A stretch of 9,612 nt of DNA from Lachnospiraceae bacterium. GTDB taxonomy: Bacteria > Bacillota_A > Clostridia > Lachnospirales > Lachnospiraceae. A model generated the notes under the pieces. That model was not told the origin of the DNA. It did no database searches and saw only the letters and a list, made by a program, of their open reading frames with translations. The stretch spans positions 1 to 9,612 of the forward strand of contig JAEEJD010000029.1 of assembly GCA_016281675.1 (NCBI GenBank), read 5' to 3'. Below, piece by piece: positions 1 to 6,070 of the stretch (the stretch's first letter is position 1; each line of letters begins with the position of its first letter). The position numbers and the translations under genes are program-made.

Positions 1-566
1 AAGGTAATACCGAGTTCGTTCTTAAGACGGATAAGTTCGTACTGCATCTCCTGACGAAGCTTCAGATCGAGTGCACCGAGAGGCTCATCAAGAAGAAGAA
101 CCTTTGGTTCGTTTACTATAGCTCTTGCTATGGCGATACGCTGCTGCTGACCGCCCGAGAGTGAATCCGGCATGCGGTTCTCGTATCCGGAAAGGTTTAC
201 GAGATCGAGAGCGTATTTGATCTTATCCTTAATGTAACTGTCGGATTTCTTCTTGATGCGAAGGCCGAATGCGATGTTCTCGGCTATCGTCATATGCGAA
301 AAAAGAGCGTATTTCTGAAATACCGTATTGACCTGACGTTTGTTCGGAGGGAGCATCGTTATATCGGAGCCGTCGAAATACACCTTTCCTATATCGGGAG
401 TTTCAAAACCGCCGATGATTCGAAGGGTTGTTGTCTTGCCGCAGCCGGAAGGGCCGAGGAGAGTGACGAATTCGTTCTCTCTGATATAAAGATCGAGTTC
501 ATCGAGAACAAGTGTGTTGCCAAACGACTTACTTATATTATTAAGTTCGATAAGCTTTTTGCTCAA
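1..566 (-). CDS. potA: PotA-like ABC transporter ATP-binding protein (3' part outside window)
   Basis: This is the ATPase of an ABC importer, closest in style to PotA of the spermidine/putrescine uptake system. It would sit on the cytoplasmic face of the membrane and power a PotB/PotC-type permease. The first 188 codons are present. Seen: Walker [10 protein letters not shown] (residues 38-46), Q-loop glutamine Q84 within [13 protein letters not shown] signature LSGGQ (136-140), Walker B VLLLDEP (156-162, with D160 and E161) and D-loop GALD (164-167). The switch histidine and the C-terminal TOBE-like domain lie beyond position 1. The start is TTG at 566, chosen because GGAGG lies 8 nt upstream and the protein then begins [16 protein letters not shown], as family members do. 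It is transcribed divergently from the lactonase operon. The substrate is inferred from the PotA-like [11 protein letters not shown]...NIAFGL stretch; another substrate of the PotA/FbpC/MalK group cannot be excluded without the permease genes, expected to the left. Confidence 0.87.
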   Translation of the reverse strand, partial: MSKKLIELNNISKSFGNTLVLDELDLYIRENEFVTLLGPSGCGKTTTLRIIGGFETPDIGKVYFDGSDITMLPPNKRQVNTVFQKYALFSHMTIAENIAFGLRIKKKSDSYIKDKIKYALDLVNLSGYENRMPDSLSGGQQQRIAIARAIVNEPKVLLLDEPLGALDLKLRQEMQYELIRLKNELGIT

Positions 567-574
567 TAAAAAGA

Positions 575-579
575 CCTCC
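575..579 (-). promoter_or_regulatory. Ribosome binding site fixing the TTG start of the PotA-like gene
   Basis: A perfect GGAGG (read on the - strand) ends 8 nt before the TTG at 566. No ATG in the same frame has comparable spacing, so this site decides the start. Confidence 0.8.
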
Positions 580-601
580 GCGTGAATATGCAATCTCATG
601 A

Positions 602-630
602 ATTATACAGTAAAAATCACATCATATAAA
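602..630 (-). promoter_or_regulatory. Sigma-A-type promoter of the PotA-like gene
   Basis: On the - strand a perfect -10 TATAAT (607-602) lies 17 nt downstream of a -35-like TTTATA (630-625, 4 of 6 consensus bases). Transcription would start near 595, giving a leader of about 30 nt that includes the GGAGG. The -10 coincides with the first codons of the spurious upstream extension of the lactonase reading frame, which argues that this stretch is regulatory rather than coding. Confidence 0.65.
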
Positions 631-663
631 GAGTTTTTTTGTACGCACACAAGCGGTTCGCAA

Positions 664-677
664 CACAATATGTTGTG
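664..677. repeat. Small imperfect palindrome next to the lactonase-operon -35 box
   Basis: The inverted repeat CACAA-TATG-TTGTG has 5-bp arms and a 4-nt centre. It ends one base before the TTGACA -35 box at 679-684, in the control region shared by the two divergent transcription units. Its position suits an operator for a dimeric regulator, but the arms are short and such repeats arise by chance, so an operator role is only a suggestion. Confidence 0.3.
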
Positions 678-678
678 G

Positions 679-707
679 TTGACAAGGATTGTCTCGCGCG
701 TGAGAAT
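679..707 (+). promoter_or_regulatory. Sigma-A-type promoter of the lactonase-VanY-tgt operon
   Basis: A perfect -35 TTGACA (679-684) is followed after exactly 17 nt by GAGAAT (702-707, 4 of 6 matches to TATAAT). A transcript starting near 714 would have a leader of roughly 35 nt before the ATG at 748. This supports the shorter start of the lactonase gene, because the promoter falls inside the longer open frame. Confidence 0.55.
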
Positions 708-737
708 AACTGTGTATGCGAATCTATCGCATGAATC

Positions 738-742
738 GAGGT
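738..742 (+). promoter_or_regulatory. Ribosome binding site deciding the lactonase start
   Basis: GAGGT ends 5 nt before the ATG at 748. The earlier in-frame ATG at 598 has no purine-rich site in front of it. Confidence 0.55.
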
Positions 743-747
743 CGGAT

Positions 748-1824
748 ATGGCAGAAAGCGCAAAAACGAAAGAAAAAATCGACAAATACGTCGCATATGT
801 TTCCACTTATACGCGCAACGCGAAACTGGGTATTCATATTTATGATGTGGATAACAAAAACGGAAGGTTTACGGAAAAAGACGAAGTCGAGATAACCAAT
901 TCTTCCTATATTTCAATTTCACATAACGGAAAATACCTGTATGCCATTACCGATTTCGGGGTGGAAAGTTTTAAGATCAAAGCCGACGGAAGACTTGAGA
1001 ACATGGGTACGGCTTCAATAAACGGAATGAGAGGATGTTATCTTTCCACCGATTACGAGGACAAGTACCTGTTCGTTGCGGGATATCATGACGCAAAGGT
1101 AACCGTGCTTCGTATCAATTCGGACGGTTCCGTCGGAGAGATCACGGATGAGATATTCTCCGCAGGTCTCGGAAGCATAATCGAAAGGTCTTTCCTTCCG
1201 CACGTTACGTGTACAAAGATGACGCGTGATAACAAGTTCCTGTGTGTGTGCGACATCGGTATGGATCAGGTTAAGATCTTTGAATTCGATTCGACGACGG
1301 GCAAACTTAAGTTCCGCGACATGATCCACTGCGATCAGGACAGCGGCCCCAGGTATATCAAGTTCCATAAAAGCGGAAAGTTCGCATATGTCTCACATGA
1401 GATGGCGAACAAGATAGACATATACTCGTATGAAGTTAAAAACGGTGTACCCGATTTCGAGAAGATCGGATCGGTTTCGACGGTAAATGAGGATTATGCG
1501 TCATCGGGAAGGATCACGTGTGCTATGAAGTTTTCGGCGGATCATAAGCTTCTGATGGCTTCGGTTGCGGGAAGCAACAGCGTGAGCATATATAAGGTTG
1601 ATGAGAAGACAGGTCTTCTTGAGACGAGACTGATGCTTCCGGTATCGGGAGATTATCCGAAGGATATCGCATTCTTCCCTGATTCCAAGCATATCGTGAG
1701 CCTTAATCATGAGTCAAACACGATGAGCTTTTTCAATCTTGATATGAAGAGCAATATAATTGTAATGAACGGACCTTTCATTAAGGTGCCGAGCGGAAAC
1801 TGTATAATCACCAAGAAATTATGA
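748..1824 (+). CDS. Beta-propeller lactonase family protein (6-phosphogluconolactonase-like)
   Basis: This is a 358-residue member of the seven-bladed propeller lactonase family (Pgl/YkgB type, PF10282), whose characterised members hydrolyse 6-phosphogluconolactone or act as muconate-lactonising enzymes. Seven blade-like strand repeats are visible, with cores resembling KYVAYVSTYT, KYLYAITDFG, KYLFVAGYHD, KFLCVCDIGMDQV, KFAYVSHEMANKI, KLLMASVAGSNSV and HIVSLNHESNTM. Family-style motifs are LPHVTCTK (P151, H152), followed by the CDIGMDQV blade, and GPRYIKFH (G200-P201-R202). No signal peptide is seen, so it is probably cytoplasmic. The frame is open back to an ATG at 598, but the extra 50 residues do not look like the family and overlap both promoters; the ATG at 748 has an RBS and gives the usual family length. 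The stop codon overlaps the next start as ATGA, suggesting translational coupling. The fold is clear; the actual substrate is not, because proteins of this fold vary in activity. Confidence 0.85.
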   Translation: MAESAKTKEKIDKYVAYVSTYTRNAKLGIHIYDVDNKNGRFTEKDEVEITNSSYISISHNGKYLYAITDFGVESFKIKADGRLENMGTASINGMRGCYLSTDYEDKYLFVAGYHDAKVTVLRINSDGSVGEITDEIFSAGLGSIIERSFLPHVTCTKMTRDNKFLCVCDIGMDQVKIFEFDSTTGKLKFRDMIHCDQDSGPRYIKFHKSGKFAYVSHEMANKIDIYSYEVKNGVPDFEKIGSVSTVNEDYASSGRITCAMKFSADHKLLMASVAGSNSVSIYKVDEKTGLLETRLMLPVSGDYPKDIAFFPDSKHIVSLNHESNTMSFFNLDMKSNIIVMNGPFIKVPSGNCIITKKL

Positions 1825-2768
1825 AACCGTTAACTTACTACATCGACAAGTTCATATTTGCGGTTTATCTGGCCTGCCTTGCAGGTGGTGTGCTTGTGTG
1901 TCAGACAAGGGACACGCATGCAGCCGACGATAACAGGAAGGCTGTAAACATCAGATACATTGCGTCTACGGGAACTGACGATTACATGACGGCGGATGAT
2001 TTTCTTCAGGGATCCGAAAAGGCAGCCGACAAAGAAGGGATAAAAGAGTATCTCGATAACCTTAAGAAGAACGGGATCTCAAACGGCAATGATACCGATG
2101 AAGAGGAAGTCTATACCGACGAGACTCCTGTTGAAACACAGGAAGAGATGACGGAATCTGTCGCCGAGGAAGAAGAAACACCCGACGGACCCGTTATCGA
2201 TCCCGATGACTGGAGATTGATACTCGTCAACAAGCAAAATCCCGTACCCGATGATTTTACGGTTAAGCTTTCGGGGATCAGTGATTCCATGCAGGCTGAC
2301 GCAAGGATCATAGACGATATATACGAAATGATGGATGCGGCGTCATCGGACGGCGTCAATCTTATGATATGCAGTGCATACAGATCCTATGACAGACAGA
2401 AGAGTCTTTTCAACAACAAGATCAATAAGCTCATGGGTGAGGGGATGTCATATCTCGAAGCGTACAAGGTCGGTTCGATGAACGTTACCGTCCCCGGTAC
2501 GAGTGAACATCATCTCGGACTGGCACTTGATATCCTGACCGGAAGTTACACGAAGATGGATGACGGATTCGGTGAAACAAAGGCAGGAAAGTGGCTCGCG
2601 GAAAACGCAGCGGATTACGGATTTATATTACGTTATCCGAAGGGCAAGGAAGAGATAACCGGCATCGTATATGAGCCGTGGCATTTCAGATATGTCGGAC
2701 GCGAGTATGCAAAAGACATTGAAGAGCGCGGTGTATGCCTTGAAGAATATTTAAAGGGCGATCTTTGA
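1821..2768 (+). CDS. Exported VanY-type D-alanyl-D-alanine carboxypeptidase
   Basis: This is a zinc D,D-carboxypeptidase of the VanY/peptidase M15 family, predicted to trim terminal D-alanine from peptidoglycan stem peptides outside the membrane. It has 315 residues. An N-terminal hydrophobic stretch (about 11-27) acts as a signal or anchor, and THA (32-34) could be a signal peptidase I site. Then come a polar stalk, a very acidic linker (91-123, 16 of 33 residues D or E, no K or R) and the catalytic domain from about W131. Catalytic motifs are complete: SAYRS with S185 and R188; SEHHLGLALD, where H230 and D237 fit the zinc ligands of SxHxxGxAxD; and EPWH, with catalytic E285 and zinc ligand H288. 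There is no clean lipobox. It starts on the ATGA overlap with the lactonase gene and its TGA shares a base with the tgt start. No van-type sensor or ligase genes are nearby, so a housekeeping cell-wall role is more likely than glycopeptide resistance. Confidence 0.88.
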   Translation: MKPLTYYIDKFIFAVYLACLAGGVLVCQTRDTHAADDNRKAVNIRYIASTGTDDYMTADDFLQGSEKAADKEGIKEYLDNLKKNGISNGNDTDEEEVYTDETPVETQEEMTESVAEEEETPDGPVIDPDDWRLILVNKQNPVPDDFTVKLSGISDSMQADARIIDDIYEMMDAASSDGVNLMICSAYRSYDRQKSLFNNKINKLMGEGMSYLEAYKVGSMNVTVPGTSEHHLGLALDILTGSYTKMDDGFGETKAGKWLAENAADYGFILRYPKGKEEITGIVYEPWHFRYVGREYAKDIEERGVCLEEYLKGDL

Positions 2769-3892
2769 TGTACAGGATCTTAAAGACCGAAGGAAGAGCA
2801 AAAAGAGCGGAGTTTTGTACGGTTCACGGGACCGTGCAGACTCCTGTTTTTATGAATGTGGGTACCGCGGCAGCAATAAAAGGTGCGGTTTCGACCGAGG
2901 ATCTCAAAGAACTCGGATGTCAGATACAACTTTCCAATACATATCATCTTCATGTGCGTCCGGGAGACGAGATCGTCAAAAAGCTCGGAGGACTTCATTC
3001 CTTTATGGTCTGGGACAGACCGATACTTACCGATTCCGGCGGATTTCAGGTATTTTCACTTGCTTCTCTCCGAAAGATCAAGGAGGAAGGCGTATATTTT
3101 AATTCGCATGTTGACGGGCGCAAGATATTCATGGGACCCGAACAGTCCATGCAGATACAGTCAAATCTTGCAAGTACGATCGCGATGGCGTTTGACGAAT
3201 GTCCGTCGTCTCTTGCGGATCGGTCATATGTACAGGATTCGGTGGACAGAACAACCCGCTGGCTCGTAAGGTGCAAGGATGAGATGGCACGGCTTAACGC
3301 TCTTCCCGACACCATCAATAAAGAACAGATGCTGTTCGGTATCAACCAGGGCGCGATATTCCCGGATATCAGGATCGAACACGCAAAGCGGATCTCGGAA
3401 CTCGACCTTCCGGGATACTCGATAGGAGGACTTGCCGTCGGAGAGCCGAACGAAGTGATGTATAACATTCTCGACGAAGTCGTTCCGCACCTTCCCAAGG
3501 ACAAACCAACTTATCTGATGGGAGTCGGAACCCCGAAGGATATCCTCGAAGGGGTCGAAAGAGGCGTTGATTTCTTTGACTGTGTATACCCGTCAAGAAA
3601 CGGACGGCACGGTCATCTGTACACGAACAACGGAACCGTCAGGCTTATGAACGCTCAATATGAGCTGGATGACAGACCGATAGAGGAGGGATGTCAGTGC
3701 CCTGCATGCAGAAAGTATTCGAGGGCATACATCAGGCATCTGCTGAAGGCCAAAGAGATGCTCGGAATGAGATTGTGCGTCATGCATAATCTGTATTTCT
3801 ACAACAAGATGATGGAAGAGATACGAAATGCCCTTGATAACGGGTGTTTTCAAGAGTACAAAAAACGCAAAACGGAATCGGTCTTACAATAG
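2768..3892 (+). CDS. tgt: tRNA-guanine transglycosylase
   Basis: This enzyme swaps guanine-34 of tRNAs with GUN anticodons for preQ1, a step of queuosine synthesis in the cytoplasm. The protein has 374 residues, normal for bacterial Tgt. Seen: DSGGFQVFSL with the active-site aspartate D89; GINQGAIFPDIR; GGLAVGEP; the nucleophile region FFDCVYPSRNGRHG with D271; and a complete zinc site C309-x-C311-x2-C314-x25-H340. I chose the ATG at 2768 because it begins MYRILKTEGRAKR as in relatives. The codon before it is TTG (2765), which would add one residue; an AAAGGG at 2753-2758 could serve either. The start shares one base with the VanY stop (TGATG), so the gene is probably translated by coupling. 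yajC follows after 81 nt, a common arrangement. queA and the preQ1 synthesis genes are not in the window. Confidence 0.97.
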   Translation: MYRILKTEGRAKRAEFCTVHGTVQTPVFMNVGTAAAIKGAVSTEDLKELGCQIQLSNTYHLHVRPGDEIVKKLGGLHSFMVWDRPILTDSGGFQVFSLASLRKIKEEGVYFNSHVDGRKIFMGPEQSMQIQSNLASTIAMAFDECPSSLADRSYVQDSVDRTTRWLVRCKDEMARLNALPDTINKEQMLFGINQGAIFPDIRIEHAKRISELDLPGYSIGGLAVGEPNEVMYNILDEVVPHLPKDKPTYLMGVGTPKDILEGVERGVDFFDCVYPSRNGRHGHLYTNNGTVRLMNAQYELDDRPIEEGCQCPACRKYSRAYIRHLLKAKEMLGMRLCVMHNLYFYNKMMEEIRNALDNGCFQEYKKRKTESVLQ

Positions 3893-3905
3893 CATCATTT
3901 TTTCC

Positions 3906-3934
3906 TTGAAACATACGTGTCAGTTGTGTATGAT
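3906..3934 (+). promoter_or_regulatory. Sigma-A-type promoter upstream of yajC
   Basis: TTGAAA (3906-3911, 5 of 6 consensus bases) and TATGAT (3929-3934, 5 of 6) are separated by exactly 17 nt in the tgt-yajC gap. Transcription would start near 3941, with a leader of about 33 nt containing GGAGG at 3962-3966. No terminator is recognisable after tgt, so yajC probably receives read-through from the upstream operon as well. Confidence 0.7.
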
Positions 3935-3973
3935 AGGAAAAGCACATATCCATTGAATTACGGAGGAAGATAG

Positions 3974-4306
3974 ATGAATTCGATCTTACTTAGCGACGCT
4001 GCCGCAGGCGGCGGATACGGAAGCATTCTTATGATGGTAGGTTATATCGCGATATTCGGTATTGCGATCTATTTCCTTATGATCAAACCGCAGAAGAAGG
4101 AACAGAAGAGAATGGAAGCGCTTCTTTCCACCATGGCTGCAGGTGATTCGGTGCTCACAACGAGCGGATTTTACGGAGTTGTCATTGATGTTACGGACGA
4201 CACCGTTATTGTCGAGTTCGGAAACAACAAGAACTGCCGAATACCGATGCAGAAAACTGCCATTACGCAGGTTGAGAAACCTGAGGACGCTGCGGCCGGA
4301 GAATGA
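3974..4306 (+). CDS. yajC: Preprotein translocase subunit YajC
   Basis: YajC is a small membrane protein that associates with SecDF and the SecYEG channel; its exact contribution to protein export is minor and not fully settled. This copy has 110 residues, the usual size. Seen: a short N-terminus, one transmembrane segment (about 17-37), the characteristic basic KPQKKEQKRM stretch just after it, and a soluble C-terminal domain with GDSVLTTSGFYGVV and a strand-rich region up to about residue 100, ending in an acidic, alanine-rich tail. GGAGG at 3962-3966 is 7 nt before the ATG. The gene follows tgt, as in many bacteria, but secD and secF, often next, are not present downstream; a terminator and ilvD follow instead. 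Confidence 0.95.
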   Translation: MNSILLSDAAAGGGYGSILMMVGYIAIFGIAIYFLMIKPQKKEQKRMEALLSTMAAGDSVLTTSGFYGVVIDVTDDTVIVEFGNNKNCRIPMQKTAITQVEKPEDAAAGE

Positions 4307-4330
4307 TCTTTATATCATTGAACGCATTTG

Positions 4331-4360
4331 AAGGATGTCCGCAGGGGCATCCTTTGTTTT
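4331..4360 (+). terminator. Intrinsic terminator between yajC and ilvD (possible read-through or attenuator point)
   Basis: AAGGATGTCC (4331-4340) pairs with GGGGCATCCTT (arm 4345-4354) to form a 10-bp stem, including one T-G pair, closed by the tetraloop GCAG. TGTTTT follows at 4355-4360. It is a good match to a Rho-independent terminator, 25 nt after the yajC stop. Only 18 nt separate its T-tract from the ilvD start, and that space holds the ilvD RBS. Confidence 0.8.
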
Positions 4361-4364
4361 AACA

Positions 4365-4370
4365 GGAGGG
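4365..4370 (+). promoter_or_regulatory. Ribosome binding site fixing the ilvD start
   Basis: GGAGGG lies 8-9 nt before the ATG at 4379. This rules out the longer in-frame TTG start at 4328, which would read through the terminator hairpin and has no RBS. Confidence 0.85.
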
Positions 4371-4378
4371 AAAATCAT

Positions 4379-6049
4379 ATGCGCAGTGACGCTGTAAAAA
4401 AGGGTAGTGCACAGGCACCACACAGATCTTTGTTCCATGCACTCGGATTTACCGAAGAGGAAATGGATCGTCCCCTTGTAGGTATTGTCAGTTCGTATAA
4501 CGAGATAGTACCGGGACATATGAATATCGATAAGATAGTTAATGCCGTCAAGATGGGTGTCGCGATGGCCGGAGGAACACCTGTGGTATTTCCTGCGATA
4601 GCTGTATGTGACGGTATCGCCATGGGACATATCGGAATGAAATATTCTCTTGTGACCCGTGATCTTATAGCTGACTCGACCGAATGTATGGCGATTGCCC
4701 ATCAGTTCGATGCACTTGTCATGGTACCCAACTGCGATAAGAACGTTCCCGGACTTCTTATGGCTGCGGCAAGGATAAACGTTCCCACCGTTTTCGTTTC
4801 GGGAGGCCCGATGCTCGCAGGTCATGTTATGGGTAAGAAGAGGAGCCTTTCATCAATGTTCGAAGCCGTCGGAGCTCAGGCTGCCGGAAAGATGACGGAT
4901 GAGGATGTTTGCGAATTTGAGAGGAAGGTTTGCCCGACATGCGGTTCATGTTCGGGTATGTATACCGCCAACTCGATGAACTGTCTGACCGAAGCTCTCG
5001 GAATGGGACTTGCCGGAAACGGAACGATCCCTGCGGTTTATTCCGAAAGACTGGCTCTTGCAAAGCATGCCGGTATGGCAGTCATGGAACTCTATAGAAA
5101 GAATATCTGTCCCAGAGACATCATAACGAAGGAATCTATCATAAACGCACTTACGGTCGATATGGCACTCGGATGTTCAACAAATTCGATGCTTCATATC
5201 CCCGCTATCGCACATGAGATCGGATTTGATTTTGATATAACAATGGCAAACGAGATATCGGAGAAGACTCCGAACCTCTGCCATCTTGCTCCCGCAGGTC
5301 CTACATATATGGAAGATCTTAATGAGGCCGGCGGTGTTCATGCGGTAATGAAACAGCTAGCCGATGCCGGACTTCTCAATACGAATTGTATGACTGTTAC
5401 GGGTAAGACACTCGGAGAGAATGTAAGCGGATGTGTCAATAAGAATCCCGAAGTCATCAGGACAATGGACAATCCGTATTCCAAGACCGGAGGACTTGCC
5501 GTTCTTACGGGTAACATCGCTCCCGACGGTTCGGTTGTAAAGAGATCCGCAGTCGCGGATTCAATGCTTAAACATGAGGGTCCCGCACGTGTATTTGACT
5601 GTGAGGAAGATGCGATCTCCGCGATCAAGGGCGGGAAGATCGTTGCGGGAGATGTTGTGGTTATCAGATACGAAGGCCCGAAGGGCGGTCCCGGAATGAG
5701 AGAGATGCTCAATCCCACATCAGCGATAGCGGGAATGGGACTTGGTGAGAGCGTGGCTCTTATCACCGACGGAAGATTTTCCGGCGCGAGCCGGGGAGCA
5801 TCGATAGGGCATGTATCTCCCGAGGCTGCGGTAGGAGGTCCTATTGCACTTATCGAAGAAGGTGATATCATTTGTGTTGATATTCCGAACGTATCGCTTA
5901 ACGTCAAGGTGTCTGATGAAGAAATGCAGGAGCGCCGTAAAAAATGGCAGCCGCGTGAGCCTAAGGTAACGAGCGGTTATCTTGCAAGATATGAGAAACT
6001 TGTCACAAGCGGTGACAAGGGCGCGGTACTTCGTACGGATTTTCAATAA
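4379..6049 (+). CDS. ilvD: Dihydroxy-acid dehydratase
   Basis: IlvD is the iron-sulfur enzyme that dehydrates 2,3-dihydroxy-isovalerate and -methylvalerate to the 2-oxo acids, the third common step of valine, leucine and isoleucine synthesis. The protein has 556 residues, the usual length of the shorter bacterial form. From this start it begins [23 protein letters not shown], as in clostridial relatives. Seen: [28 protein letters not shown] with cluster cysteine C119 and the following D120-K121; [19 protein letters not shown] with C185, C188 and C191; [22 protein letters not shown]; and the active-site serine loop [10 protein letters not shown] (S468). The early CN motif of the plant [2Fe-2S] enzyme is PGH here, as in the E. 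coli enzyme, so an oxygen-labile [4Fe-4S] cluster is possible; that is inference. ilvB follows after 21 nt, so the two are almost certainly co-transcribed. No T-box or other leader is visible in the short upstream gap. Confidence 0.97.
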   Translation: MRSDAVKKGSAQAPHRSLFHALGFTEEEMDRPLVGIVSSYNEIVPGHMNIDKIVNAVKMGVAMAGGTPVVFPAIAVCDGIAMGHIGMKYSLVTRDLIADSTECMAIAHQFDALVMVPNCDKNVPGLLMAAARINVPTVFVSGGPMLAGHVMGKKRSLSSMFEAVGAQAAGKMTDEDVCEFERKVCPTCGSCSGMYTANSMNCLTEALGMGLAGNGTIPAVYSERLALAKHAGMAVMELYRKNICPRDIITKESIINALTVDMALGCSTNSMLHIPAIAHEIGFDFDITMANEISEKTPNLCHLAPAGPTYMEDLNEAGGVHAVMKQLADAGLLNTNCMTVTGKTLGENVSGCVNKNPEVIRTMDNPYSKTGGLAVLTGNIAPDGSVVKRSAVADSMLKHEGPARVFDCEEDAISAIKGGKIVAGDVVVIRYEGPKGGPGMREMLNPTSAIAGMGLGESVALITDGRFSGASRGASIGHVSPEAAVGGPIALIEEGDIICVDIPNVSLNVKVSDEEMQERRKKWQPREPKVTSGYLARYEKLVTSGDKGAVLRTDFQ

Positions 6050-6070
6050 TAGGTGATGAAGGAGTAGATT

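Noticed and set aside
294..569. 91-residue open frame on the + strand
   Set aside because: It lies opposite the conserved ABC ATPase coding sequence on the - strand, whose Walker and signature motifs are intact; it is an antisense shadow.
598..747. 50-residue N-terminal extension of the lactonase reading frame from ATG 598
   Set aside because: It has no RBS, does not resemble the lactonase family, and overlaps the -10 box of the divergent gene and the operon's own promoter; ATG 748 has an RBS and gives the normal family length.
1821..2768. Vancomycin-resistance vanY
   Set aside because: The catalytic motifs match the family, but no vanH, vanA, vanX or vanRS genes are nearby; a housekeeping D,D-carboxypeptidase fits better.
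3046..3504. 152-residue open frame on the - strand inside tgt
   Set aside because: It is antisense to conserved tgt coding sequence that includes essential motifs; no supporting signals.
3898..3903. Run of six T after tgt as a possible terminator
   Set aside because: No stem of useful length precedes it; it lies just upstream of the -35 box of the yajC promoter.
4302..4319. AATGAT...ATCATT inverted repeat at the end of yajC as an antiterminator
   Set aside because: The 6-bp AT-rich stem is weak and does not overlap or compete with the terminator stem, so no switching mechanism is apparent.
4328..4378. In-frame TTG start that would lengthen IlvD by 17 residues
   Set aside because: It would translate through the terminator hairpin with no RBS; ATG 4379 has GGAGGG and the conserved MRSDAVKKG start.
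4310..4825. 171-residue open frame on the - strand
   Set aside because: It runs antisense across the terminator and the 5' part of ilvD; its composition looks like a shadow and no promoter or RBS supports it.
5338..5907. 189-residue open frame on the - strand
   Set aside because: It is antisense to the conserved 3' half of ilvD, with no family motif and no RBS; a by-product of codon bias.
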